DNA of 64,000 nt from Corynebacterium sp. J010B-136 (lineage in GTDB: Bacteria; Actinomycetota; Actinomycetes; Mycobacteriales; Mycobacteriaceae). Shown here piece after piece: positions 1-8,565 of the stretch. Every line of letters begins with the position of its first letter. Positions within the stretch are counted from its first letter, which is position 1. The DNA lies in the NCBI RefSeq assembly GCF_002967075.1, contig NZ_PUGE01000007.1:1-64000 (forward strand). The letters run 5' to 3'. Under the pieces are notes generated by a model. That model saw nothing but the letters and a program-made list of their open reading frames with translations. It searched no databases and had not been told where the DNA came from. Both the position numbers and the translations under genes were made by a program.

Positions 1-59
1 GGATATAATCGCCCGGCTTTCTTTCGATTTCATTGGTGAAGTGCTAATTTGAAATTTAA

Positions 60-75
60 TAGACAGTGTAGTCTA
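60..75. promoter_or_regulatory. Putative McbR operator (TAGAC-N6-GTCTA)
   Basis: The sequence here reads TAGAC, six bases, GTCTA, a perfect inverted repeat. This is the consensus known for McbR, the TetR-type repressor of methionine and cysteine genes in Corynebacterium glutamicum, released by S-adenosylhomocysteine. A second, compressed AGACAGTCT element follows at 85-92. The palindrome lies about 100 bases before the start of the ABC importer operon. Binding is inferred from the motif only. Confidence 0.75.
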
Positions 76-171
76 CCTAAATAAGACAGTCTAGTTTGCT
101 ATCTGTTAGGTTTTCTTCATTGAATAATATCAACTCATCAAATTTAGCTATTGGAAAGTGAAGCGAATTAA

Positions 172-1851
172 GTGAAACGCCACAAGAGCTTGAAAAATGC
201 TCGTAGCCTGGGCGTTTTGAGCGTGCTGCTGGCAACCTCCATGGTGGCCGCGTGCACGACAAACGCAGAGAGCGAAGAGGGGAGCATCGACGAGCAGGCC
301 GGCATCGAAGCCAACGAGATTACTTACCTCGAACCGCAGTTCTTCCGCACCCTGTACCCACCAGCAGCAGGGTTTTACCCCAACGGCGCGGTTGTAAATC
401 AGATTACTGACCGCCTGTTGTACCAAGACCCGGAGACCTTGGAGCTTTCCCCGTGGATCGCGACGGACCTGCCGGAGATCAATGAGGATGCGACCGAATT
501 TACTTTTGATATCCGCACCGATGTCACCTACTCGGACGGCACGCCGCTCACGGCTGAAAATGTCGTGCGCAATATTGACCTTTACGGCCAGGGCGATGAT
601 GAGCGTCTACTCAATGTTTCTGAGCAGATCTCCAATTATGAGCGCGGGGAAGTCATTGATGAAGACACCGTGAAGTTCTACTTCTCCGAGCCTTCACCGG
701 GCTTTGAGCAGGCGGTTTCGTCCTTCAACGCCGGCCTGTTGGCGGATTCCACCTTGGAGTTAGACAACGAGGGCTTTGGCCCTGGCAACGCTGAGGCAAT
801 TATCGGCTCTGGTCCCTTTGTCATCGATGGTGAAAAGCTTGGCACCGACCTGCACCTGTCCGCACGTGAGGATTATGACTGGGCGCCGCCCGCGCATGAG
901 CATCAAGGCCGCGCCCAGCTCGATGGCATTAATTATGTACTCGCAGCTGAAGAGTCCATGCGTACCGGCGCGATTACATCCAACCAGGTGCAAATTGTGC
1001 GCCAGGTATCTGCTCCGCAGGAATCGCACTTAGAAGCTGCCGGCATTAACGTGATTTCGCACGGTACCAACGGCATGAATAACCAGCTGGCATTCCGCTT
1101 TAATGTCTGGCCTTTTAATGACAAGGCCGTGCGCGAGGCCGTTATCCACGGCGTGGACCGCGAGCAGATTATTCACGTGCTCTTCTCCGATTCTTATCCG
1201 CTGGCAACGTCCACGATGGCCAAAAATGCCCGTGGTTACAAGGAACAAAGCGCAGCTTATGACTTTGATCCCGAGCTGTCCAAGCAGCTTCTCGATGACG
1301 CCGGGTGGGAAGTCGGTGCCGACGGCATCCGCGTCAAAGATGGCAAGCGCTTGAGCATTACCGCCAAGCTGGCGATGCCGCAGCCGCGTTCGCGCGAGGT
1401 CATCACCATGATTCAGGAGCAGCTGCGCGGCATTGGCATCGAGCTGCACCTCAATTCCGGTGACCAAGCAACCCAGGACTCCGATTCCAAGGACCCGAAT
1501 AAGATTCAGCTGGACCACACGATGGTCGGACGCGCAGACTATGACGTGATCAAGTCACATTATTCAGTCGACAACCGTGACTCTTTCATCAACCAGGATG
1601 ACAACGGCAACGTCCTAGACCAGCACCTAGAAGATCTCTTGAGCGACGTGGTCGCAACGGCGGACGACGCCGGCCGCGCAGAAGCCACCGCCGCCGTGCA
1701 AGATTACGTCACCGAGCAGGCTTATGCCTTGCCACTTTTCGAGGAACCAGTCGTCTACGCGGTGCAGCCCTACCTCAAGGGCTTTGCCCCTGAGGCGATT
1801 GGCCGCCCTAGCTTCTATGGCGCATGGATCGATCACCAGGAGGTTAAGTAA
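172..1851 (+). CDS. ABC transporter substrate-binding lipoprotein, family 5
   Basis: A 559-residue extracellular solute-binding protein of the dipeptide/oligopeptide (SBP_bac_5) type. The N-terminus has basic residues, a hydrophobic stretch and a lipobox (M-V-A-A-C) with the lipid-attachment cysteine at residue 28, so it should be anchored outside the membrane. The fold occupies roughly residues 50-550. The GTG start gives a complete signal peptide; the purine-rich GGAAAG lies about 13 bases upstream. It is the first gene of a five-gene operon in which the next two genes abut without gap. From memory it resembles the KPN_01854-type binding proteins that travel with AhpD-like proteins. The operator upstream suggests sulfur control, so the ligand may be a sulfur-containing peptide or derivative; this is inference. 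Confidence 0.88.
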   Translation: MKRHKSLKNARSLGVLSVLLATSMVAACTTNAESEEGSIDEQAGIEANEITYLEPQFFRTLYPPAAGFYPNGAVVNQITDRLLYQDPETLELSPWIATDLPEINEDATEFTFDIRTDVTYSDGTPLTAENVVRNIDLYGQGDDERLLNVSEQISNYERGEVIDEDTVKFYFSEPSPGFEQAVSSFNAGLLADSTLELDNEGFGPGNAEAIIGSGPFVIDGEKLGTDLHLSAREDYDWAPPAHEHQGRAQLDGINYVLAAEESMRTGAITSNQVQIVRQVSAPQESHLEAAGINVISHGTNGMNNQLAFRFNVWPFNDKAVREAVIHGVDREQIIHVLFSDSYPLATSTMAKNARGYKEQSAAYDFDPELSKQLLDDAGWEVGADGIRVKDGKRLSITAKLAMPQPRSREVITMIQEQLRGIGIELHLNSGDQATQDSDSKDPNKIQLDHTMVGRADYDVIKSHYSVDNRDSFINQDDNGNVLDQHLEDLLSDVVATADDAGRAEATAAVQDYVTEQAYALPLFEEPVVYAVQPYLKGFAPEAIGRPSFYGAWIDHQEVK

Positions 1852-2790
1852 ATGACTAGCTCGGCTCTCGCTCGTCGCATCGGGCAATCCATCCTGGTGC
1901 TCTTTATTACTTTCACTGTCGCATTCTTCCTTCTCTCAGCGCTGCCTTCCGATGGCGTGATGGCGCGCTACGGTGCTCCCGCGTTGGGGCTTTCCCAGGC
2001 GGAGATCGCTGGTATTAGGGAAGAGATGGGCATCGACAAGCCAATCTTGGTGCAATTTATTACCACCCTGGGAGGCTTTCTCACCGGTAACTTTGGTACC
2101 TCTGTGCAAACTGGCACCGCCGTATCGACGATGGTGGCCGAAAACCTCCCGCACACCCTAGCGCTTGCAACCACCTCGGTAGGTCTCGCCGTCATTATCG
2201 CCTTGATTGTGGCCTTCCTGGCGACGGTGCCTGGCCTCGGCTTTATCGGCACCTTCTTCCGCTCCCTGCCTTCGCTGCTGGTCTCACTCCCAGGCTTTTG
2301 GCTGGCGATTTTGCTCCTGCAATTCTTCTCCTTCCGCCTGGGTTGGGTCTCGGCTATTAACCCTGGAGCGATCGAAGGTCTCATCCTGCCGACCTTGACC
2401 CTGGTCGTGCCGATGGCCGCGCCACTGATCCAAGTGCTCATTCGCTCTATCGATGAGGTCAACCAACTCTCCTTTGTGCAGGTCGTACGAGCCAAGGGCG
2501 CATCGGAAGCCTGGATTTTTTGGCGCAATGTGCTGCGCAATGCCATCTTGCCGGCGCTGACGATGGTCGGCCTGCTCTTCGGCGAGCTCGTCGGCGGCGC
2601 AGTCGTGACCGAAACCGTCTTCGGCCGCGCGGGCTTGGGCAACATGACGGTGCAAGCTGTCTCCAACCGCGACACCCCAGTGCTTTTGGCAGTGGTGGTT
2701 ATCGCCGCAACCGCGTACATCATCATCAACCTGATCGTGGACTTGCTGTACCCAGTCCTTGACGTGCGCTTGCGCAGGAAGGTTAAGTAA
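1852..2790 (+). CDS. ABC transporter permease, DppB/OppB type
   Basis: A 312-residue inner-membrane permease with about six hydrophobic segments, the first at residues 10-30. The C-terminal half carries the family loop (residues near 205-225, containing VVRAKGASE) that contacts the ATPase, the equivalent of the EAA motif. The ATG follows the TAA stop of the lipoprotein gene directly, and an AGGAGG in the end of that gene serves as ribosome binding site. Pairs with the next permease to form the channel of a peptide-type importer. Confidence 0.92.
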   Translation: MTSSALARRIGQSILVLFITFTVAFFLLSALPSDGVMARYGAPALGLSQAEIAGIREEMGIDKPILVQFITTLGGFLTGNFGTSVQTGTAVSTMVAENLPHTLALATTSVGLAVIIALIVAFLATVPGLGFIGTFFRSLPSLLVSLPGFWLAILLLQFFSFRLGWVSAINPGAIEGLILPTLTLVVPMAAPLIQVLIRSIDEVNQLSFVQVVRAKGASEAWIFWRNVLRNAILPALTMVGLLFGELVGGAVVTETVFGRAGLGNMTVQAVSNRDTPVLLAVVVIAATAYIIINLIVDLLYPVLDVRLRRKVK

Positions 2791-3657
2791 ATGACTAATC
2801 AGACCTCTATACCGCAGCACGAGGAATCACGTCTGCAGTCGACCAGCAAACGCCACAAGGGACGCAACCCGTGGCTAACCCCGGGTTCTATCATCGCGTC
2901 CATCATCTTGATCATCGCCTTTGCCTGGGCACTGTTCCCAAGCCTATTTACCAGCCTTGACCCCTATGCCGGCACCGATGTGGCGCTGCAAGCACCAAGC
3001 AGCGCGCACTGGCTGGGCACTGATGCCGTGGGCCGCGATGTTTATGCGCGCATCATCTACGGCGCGCAACAATCCCTCTTCGGCGCCCTGATTGCCGTGG
3101 CCGTGGGCCTAGTGCTGGGCACCTTGCTGGGGCTTATCGCCGGTACCCGCGGTGGCTGGATTGATGCCGTCATCATGCGGCTTGTCGATGTCCTCCTGTC
3201 GATCCCCGGCATCCTGCTTTCCCTGTCGATCATCATCATCTTGGGCTTTGGCTCCACCAACGCTGCCTTTGCCGTCGGTATGACCTCGGTGGCTACCTTT
3301 GCGCGTTTGGCGCGCTCGCAGGTGATGAGCGTGGCGAAAGCGGACTTTATTGAAGCCGCTTATGGCTCTGGCGCCTCCGGCACCCAGGTGCTGTTTAAGC
3401 ACGTCCTGCCGAACTCCCTGACCCCAGTCATTGCGCTGGCCACCCTGCAATTCGGTAGTGCCATTCTGCAGCTCGCCATCTTGGGCTTTTTGGGCTACGG
3501 CGCACCACCTCCGATTCCGGAGTGGGGCTTGATTATCGCCGATGGCCGCGACTTTGTCGCCACCGCTTGGTGGGTTGTTACCTTCCCAGGTCTCGCGATT
3601 ATCGCGGTAGTCATGGCTGCCAACCACCTGTCTCGCAACATCCACACGGAGGCTTAA
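2791..3657 (+). CDS. ABC transporter permease, DppC/OppC type
   Basis: A 288-residue permease, second half of the importer channel. The N-terminal 30 residues are hydrophilic and cytoplasmic, followed by a first membrane span near 32-52, a periplasmic loop containing the typical HWLGTDAVGRDVYAR stretch of OppC proteins, and five further spans. Starts directly after the stop of the previous permease, so translation is probably coupled. The ATPase gene follows after 6 bases. Confidence 0.92.
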   Translation: MTNQTSIPQHEESRLQSTSKRHKGRNPWLTPGSIIASIILIIAFAWALFPSLFTSLDPYAGTDVALQAPSSAHWLGTDAVGRDVYARIIYGAQQSLFGALIAVAVGLVLGTLLGLIAGTRGGWIDAVIMRLVDVLLSIPGILLSLSIIIILGFGSTNAAFAVGMTSVATFARLARSQVMSVAKADFIEAAYGSGASGTQVLFKHVLPNSLTPVIALATLQFGSAILQLAILGFLGYGAPPPIPEWGLIIADGRDFVATAWWVVTFPGLAIIAVVMAANHLSRNIHTEA

Positions 3658-3663
3658 AGGACC

Positions 3664-5307
3664 ATGTCTCAAGCATTGCTTCATATTGACAACCTGGCGG
3701 TTAGCTACCACACCCGCCGCGGAGATGTCGCTGCAGTATCAGGTGTGAGCCTAGAAGTGCATCCAGGTGAGATTACCGCGATTGTCGGCGAGTCCGGCTC
3801 CGGTAAATCCACCACAGCGATGGCTGCCATTGGCCTTTTGCCGCGCAGCGCCAGCGTGGATACCGGCGAGGTGCACTTCAAAGGCCGCGATATCACCAAT
3901 TTGTCTAATTCACAGTGGCGACAGCTGCGTGGGCAGCAGATTGCGCTGATTCCGCAGGACCCGAACAACTCTTTAAACCCGGTCAAAACCATTGGTGCTT
4001 CCGTGGAAGAAGCCATGGTGATTCACCGCCAGGGCACGGCTGCAGAACGCAAGCGCCGCGCGATTGAACTGTTGGAAACCGTCGGCATAGACGATCCGCA
4101 GCGCCGGTATGGCCAATATCCGCACGAGCTTTCCGGCGGTATGAAGCAGCGCGTGCTCATTGCTGCGGCGCTGTCTTTAGAGCCCGAGCTGATTATCGCC
4201 GATGAGCCGACTTCGGCGCTCGATGTCACCGTGCAAAAGGTCATTTTGGACCTGCTGGACCGCATGCGCGAAGATCTGGGACTAGGCATCTTATTTATTA
4301 CCCACGACCTCGCGGTGGCCGGTGATCGCGCCGACCGCATCGTGGTGATGGAAAAGGGCCAAGTCCGCGAAGAGGGATTGGCAGCCAACGTGCTCACCGA
4401 TCCCCAGGACGACTACTCCAAGCGTTTGCTTGCCGATGCTCCGTCGCTCGCCACCGCACAAATCCACCGCCAAGCGGCTCCAGCGCTGAGTACTTTGACC
4501 GAGGAGGCTGCCGGAACAGGCAGCCAGCCTTTGCTAAAGGTAGAAGGTCTGGGCAAAGAGTACGGGGATTTCACCGCCGTGGAGGATATCTCCTTTGAGG
4601 TGCGCCCCGGTTCCACCCACGCGCTAGTCGGGGAGTCCGGTTCCGGTAAGACCACCACCGGCCGAATGATCTCCTTATTCGAGACCCCGACAGCCGGCTC
4701 AATCACGGTGGATGGGGTCGATATCTTGGCCGCTAACGCCGCCGAACGCAAAGAACTGCGCAGCAATATCCAGCTGGTCTATCAGAACCCATACTCGTCA
4801 CTAGACCCGCGCATGCGCATCGGCGATATCATTGCCGAGCCTTTCCGTAACTTCACCCGCGCTTCCAAATCCAAAGCCCAGGAGCGTGCCAAGGAGTACT
4901 TGGAATTAGTTTCCTTGGATGCTGATATGTACTCGCGCCGCCCCCGTGAGCTATCCGGTGGGCAGCGCCAGCGCGTAGCCATTGCCCGCGCGCTCATAGT
5001 AGAGCCCGAGCTGGTCATTTTGGACGAGGCAGTCTCCGCCCTCGACGTCACCGTGCAAGCCCAGATCATCCGCCTGCTGGACAAGCTGCAGAAAGACTTG
5101 AGCTTGACGTACATCTTCATCTCGCATGATCTTGCGGTGGTGCGCCAGATTTCCGATACCGTGAGCGTTCTGCGCCGTGGTGAACAAGTCGAGCAAGGCA
5201 TCACTGAAGAGGTCTTTCGTGCGCCGCAGTCAGAATTTACCCGCGATCTCATCGGGGCTATTCCTGGGCAGCGTTACCGCGCCGGCGACCTGAACTTAGG
5301 GCTTTAA
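3664..5307 (+). CDS. ABC transporter ATP-binding protein, two fused nucleotide-binding domains
   Basis: A 547-residue protein that joins the DppD-like and DppF-like ATPases of a peptide importer in one chain. Domain 1 has a Walker A (GESGSGKST, residues 42-50), signature LSGGMKQRV and Walker B ending in ADEPTSALD. Domain 2 has GESGSGKTT near residue 324, LSGGQRQRV and LDEAVSALD, so the usual ADEPT is replaced by LDEAV in the second domain. A linker at about 255-285 separates them. The ribosome binding site AAAGGA is 4 bases before the ATG. It energises the two permeases encoded upstream. Confidence 0.93.
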   Translation: MSQALLHIDNLAVSYHTRRGDVAAVSGVSLEVHPGEITAIVGESGSGKSTTAMAAIGLLPRSASVDTGEVHFKGRDITNLSNSQWRQLRGQQIALIPQDPNNSLNPVKTIGASVEEAMVIHRQGTAAERKRRAIELLETVGIDDPQRRYGQYPHELSGGMKQRVLIAAALSLEPELIIADEPTSALDVTVQKVILDLLDRMREDLGLGILFITHDLAVAGDRADRIVVMEKGQVREEGLAANVLTDPQDDYSKRLLADAPSLATAQIHRQAAPALSTLTEEAAGTGSQPLLKVEGLGKEYGDFTAVEDISFEVRPGSTHALVGESGSGKTTTGRMISLFETPTAGSITVDGVDILAANAAERKELRSNIQLVYQNPYSSLDPRMRIGDIIAEPFRNFTRASKSKAQERAKEYLELVSLDADMYSRRPRELSGGQRQRVAIARALIVEPELVILDEAVSALDVTVQAQIIRLLDKLQKDLSLTYIFISHDLAVVRQISDTVSVLRRGEQVEQGITEEVFRAPQSEFTRDLIGAIPGQRYRAGDLNLGL

Positions 5308-5336
5308 GATAGGGCTTGAGAAAGAAAGAGGAGATT

Positions 5337-6557
5337 ATGACCGATATTATTAATCAACTAGCTGTCCTTGACGGAACGGAGTTCGTCGCGCTGCGTGAGC
5401 GTCGCTCTGATGCAGTCACGAATGCGCAGATTAGCTTCCAAGCACTGCTGGAGCCAGAAAATCCTGGCGAATTCACCTACGCAGAACGCTACGCTGTCGC
5501 AGCTTTTATCACCGGCATTTCACAGGCAGACCGAGCAGCGCAGTTCTACCTCGACCTGCTTGCCGATGAATCCGATGATGCACTTGTCACCGCCGTCCAA
5601 GCAGCCATCGCTGCCGGCACCACGACTGGCCCTTTCCACGACGGTCACTTCACTGTCTTCGACGCTAGCTCCGCGCTCGGCCCACGACTGGCAGCAGCCT
5701 TTGATTTCGCGCACCTTTTGACCTTCCATCCAAAGGATGCCAGTCCTGCTGCGGTTGGCCACCTAGATGCCGCTGGCTGGTCGGCCGATGAGATTGTCTC
5801 CCTGAGCCAGTTGATTTCCTTCCTCGCGTTTCAACAGCGCGTTGTTCACGGCATGCAAGTCTTGGCAGGCACCGCGCCGCAGTCGGTTTCGCCACAAGCC
5901 TCCCAGGAGCATGCTTCTCAGGCCGTGGCTAATCCCAGCTGGGAAGCAACCGCGAATATCTTGATTCCCGAGGTGGTAAAGCCCGCCAAGTTCGTCAACC
6001 ACTCACTCGGCTGGGAGCCCTGGGTGCCAGCGATGGCCAAGGCAGACCTCACTGACGAGCACATCGACGCCCTCATCAAGCCGGAGCGCGCGGACATGCC
6101 TTACTTCCGTTTGCTGGCTCGTGACCCGCAAGCTCTCAAGGCACGCACCTTGACCGACCTCGATATTTTCTACAACACCGAGGGCGGACTCGCCCGGGCC
6201 GAGCGTGAATTAGCCGCTACCGTGGCCTCCCGCTTCAACGGCTGCGAATACTGCGCCTCAGTGCACCAGGCACGAGCTAAGGAAGAAGGCGGCGATGCCG
6301 CAGCCATCGATCGCCTGTTGGACGAAGGCATTACCGCCGACCTCGGTTCTTCGCTGTGGTCTGCCATTCGCGATGCAGCGGTAGCGCTAACCGCGACCCC
6401 GTTCGCATTCAACGATGAGAACGTCACCGCACTGCGCGAGGCCGGTCTAGATGACTTGAGCATCATCGACGTCATCAATTCCTCCGCATTTTTCAACTGG
6501 GCCAACCGCTTAATGCTGACCTTAGGCGAACCAAACGTTCCCAAGCGCTTTCGCTAA
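5337..6557 (+). CDS. CMD/alkylhydroperoxidase (AhpD-like) two-domain protein
   Basis: A 406-residue protein with an N-terminal CMD-like half (about 1-190) without cysteines and a C-terminal AhpD-like half (about 215-406). The C-terminal half holds the redox motif C303-x-x-C306-x3-H310 (GCEYCASVH), as in the AhpD/carboxymuconolactone decarboxylase superfamily. I recall two separate families (Avi_7170-type CMD and Avi_7169-type peroxidase) that accompany such importers; here they look fused. The ATG at 5337 has AGAGGAG a few bases upstream, preferred to a TTG at 5316. It ends the importer operon, so it may process or detoxify the imported compound. The exact reaction is unknown. Confidence 0.8.
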   Translation: MTDIINQLAVLDGTEFVALRERRSDAVTNAQISFQALLEPENPGEFTYAERYAVAAFITGISQADRAAQFYLDLLADESDDALVTAVQAAIAAGTTTGPFHDGHFTVFDASSALGPRLAAAFDFAHLLTFHPKDASPAAVGHLDAAGWSADEIVSLSQLISFLAFQQRVVHGMQVLAGTAPQSVSPQASQEHASQAVANPSWEATANILIPEVVKPAKFVNHSLGWEPWVPAMAKADLTDEHIDALIKPERADMPYFRLLARDPQALKARTLTDLDIFYNTEGGLARAERELAATVASRFNGCEYCASVHQARAKEEGGDAAAIDRLLDEGITADLGSSLWSAIRDAAVALTATPFAFNDENVTALREAGLDDLSIIDVINSSAFFNWANRLMLTLGEPNVPKRFR

Positions 6558-6591
6558 ACCGGCTTTGAACACCAAGCAAAATTAAGCAAAC

Positions 6592-6655
6592 AACCACTAG
6601 CAAGACCCCATGGGCCTTCGGAAATCTCCGGTAGGCAAGGGTCTTGCTAGTGGTT
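6592..6655. terminator. Bidirectional terminator hairpin
   Basis: A perfect 17-base inverted repeat (AACCACTAGCAAGACCC at 6592-6608 and its complement at 6639-6655) lies between the convergent importer operon and the DUF222-HNH gene. Long arms and position support use for both strands; T-runs are short. Confidence 0.7.
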
Positions 6656-6661
6656 AGTTCT

Positions 6662-8314
6662 TTATGCGGGAGCAAATAGATCCGGTTGAACTGCACCATC
6701 GTCATCATCGCCTGGTGGCGGAGGACTTTCGGGCGGTGGGCCTTGAGTCTTGAGCTTATGATGCGCTGACTGTTGTGCAGCGACGGAATCATTGAACCTC
6801 AAACTATCTTCATGAGGATACTGAGTTCCGGCCCGCCCGGTATCGGGACATCGGGCAGCATGCGCCATATTGTGACGGAAATCCTGTGCATCATTGTTAT
6901 CGCCATGATGCCTGCGACACCGCAGCGTGAGATTTTTCAGGTCAGTTACCCCTTGATAGCTCCACGCAACGATATGGTGAACGTCGCAGTTCATGGCAGA
7001 AACTTCACAACCATCGTGGGAACACACCATCTCCGAAGCTATCAGCGCCAGCTTTTGCGCTAGCGTTGCGCTTCGCTTGCTGCGCCCTAGCGCCAGAGGC
7101 TGAAAGTCCGTGTCATCCATGATGCACAGGTAGTCACTTCCTGCGGCTCCGAGCCGGATAAGGTCCAGCGGGGTGAGATAGATTCCCGTATCGGTTGGCA
7201 GCAAGGTGTCAGGGGAGAGGTTTTCCAATTCCTGACGTGTGGCCGAGACCACGATGGAGGACAGGCCAGAATTCGGGTTTCGGCTAGTCATAAAGTTCGA
7301 GCACAACTGCGTGAGTTGGTCCGCACGGCGCTGGGGCAAGCTGCGAGTATCGTCGAAACCGGTTTCTTCTCTATCGAAGCCAGGCCGCGCAGCCGGTGAC
7401 ATCGCTTTGGCGAAGATGGCTGCTGATACTGGGTCTAGCTTGCCGCGGATAGAAACCATGCCTTCAGCATCAGGTTCTGAGATGTGCAATTCGCGCTTGG
7501 CTAGTTGCGCGGTATGGTCACGCTCACCATTGGGCATAACGGCGTTGGCATTGGCCTGACGGATAGCCCTGCGCAGCCACGTCTTGAGCTGGGACTTTGA
7601 AAGCTCGCGCGCCTTGTCAATTGCCATCGAGCGCAGTTCGTGACGGCCGGGTTTGGCGTAGCGATCTAGCTGCTTGAGTTCATAATCAATCATCCGCAGC
7701 ACATCGGCCGGAATTGAACCGGTGCCAATCTTGTCGCGATTTCGCGCTTTTGCTTCATTTTCACGCTCAGCACGCTCTTGAGCTTCACGCTCACGCTCTT
7801 GCTCCGCGCGTTGCCGAGCCTCTCGTTCTTCACGTTCTTTTCGCTCGGCTTCTTTAGCTTTTTCTTCCTCACTGTTGGAGTCAGCGGAGGGATCATCGGC
7901 AGGCAAATCTTCTGGCTTTTCCACTGGCTCCGGAGTGGGTGGTGGGCCAAGGTCGGGCTCGACATCCTTGCCAAACAGTGATTCTGCATTGCGGAGCCTG
8001 TCCATTGCTTCGCCATAAGACAGGTTCATCCTTTTGATGAAGTATTCAGTAGCGTGAGCAGAAGAGACAAGGCGCCCTGCATCATCACGTTGCGCCAGGA
8101 AAGCGAATGCGGCATCCACAAAGGTCTTCTTGCCGAAAGCTTCCTCGAGGTCTTCCATCAACAGGTAGATGTCGTGGAACTTGAGTGTTTCCACCGAATG
8201 CATGGCGGCTTGCAAGTTGGTTAAACCGGAAGAGATATGTGCGATAGATTCGCGAATAATCCCCCGTGCAATTTGTGGATCTTGATTTTGCGATGTGGGG
8301 TTGTAGCCGGCCAT
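6662..8314 (-). CDS. DUF222 / HNH endonuclease-domain protein
   Basis: A 550-residue member of the DUF222-HNH (13E12 repeat) family common in mycobacteria and corynebacteria. The C-terminal HNH module covers about residues 431-470: C-x4-C, then CDVHHIVAW, then LRCRRHH. Between about residues 130 and 205 lies a strongly charged segment rich in E, R, K and A, probably a long helix or coiled coil, which is unusual in the family. The tail is rich in proline and aspartate. The start was taken at MAGYN, where AAAGGAGG stands 10 bases upstream; the longer frame would need a TTG. Nuclease activity is predicted from the motif; biological role unknown. Confidence 0.82.
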   Translation of the reverse strand: MAGYNPTSQNQDPQIARGIIRESIAHISSGLTNLQAAMHSVETLKFHDIYLLMEDLEEAFGKKTFVDAAFAFLAQRDDAGRLVSSAHATEYFIKRMNLSYGEAMDRLRNAESLFGKDVEPDLGPPPTPEPVEKPEDLPADDPSADSNSEEEKAKEAERKEREEREARQRAEQEREREAQERAERENEAKARNRDKIGTGSIPADVLRMIDYELKQLDRYAKPGRHELRSMAIDKARELSKSQLKTWLRRAIRQANANAVMPNGERDHTAQLAKRELHISEPDAEGMVSIRGKLDPVSAAIFAKAMSPAARPGFDREETGFDDTRSLPQRRADQLTQLCSNFMTSRNPNSGLSSIVVSATRQELENLSPDTLLPTDTGIYLTPLDLIRLGAAGSDYLCIMDDTDFQPLALGRSKRSATLAQKLALIASEMVCSHDGCEVSAMNCDVHHIVAWSYQGVTDLKNLTLRCRRHHGDNNDAQDFRHNMAHAARCPDTGRAGTQYPHEDSLRFNDSVAAQQSAHHKLKTQGPPPESPPPPGDDDDGAVQPDLFAPA

Positions 8315-8406
8315 GTCATCTACCTCCTTTCCCAAGCTAGATGGACTTTTGCTACCCAGTGAATATTGCGTTCTTCTGCCTGAAAGCCTAGCAACCTCAC
8401 TCGAGC

Positions 8407-8440
8407 TTGTCGCGGCTATGTTCGAAACCGGTCGCGACAA
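8407..8440. repeat. Inverted repeat upstream of the DUF222-HNH gene
   Basis: TTGTCGCG (8407-8414) and CGCGACAA (8433-8440) form an 8-base inverted repeat around GTTCGAAAC. It lies about 95 bases before the ATG of the DUF222-HNH gene and could be an operator. Only half of an actinobacterial SOS box can be seen inside it, so LexA binding is not claimed. Confidence 0.4.
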
Positions 8441-8501
8441 AAACCATTACTTAAAGCTTGAAATACACTCTTGCGAACTGGCACAATTTACTTCCTCAGC
8501 G

Positions 8502-8540
8502 CATAAAAAGAGGGCCTTAACTCGCGCGAGTCAAAGCCCT
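8502..8540 (-). terminator. Rho-independent terminator of the VWA-like gene
   Basis: On the minus strand, a 14-base-pair stem with two G-U pairs (AGGGCTTTGACTCG and its partner, 8511-8540) is followed by CTTTTTAT (8502-8510). It lies 26 bases past the stop of the VWA-like gene. Confidence 0.75.
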
Positions 8541-8565
8541 AAACCTCCCTAAAACGGGGGTATTA

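Noticed and set aside
1968..2729. A 253-codon open frame on the minus strand inside the first permease gene
   Set aside because: It mirrors the codon structure of the permease on the other strand, has no ribosome binding site or known motif, and its product is rich in R, T and S as typical of shadow frames.
8407..8440. Possible LexA SOS box in the repeat upstream of the DUF222-HNH gene
   Set aside because: Only one half (TCGAAC) fits the actinobacterial consensus; the other arm differs.
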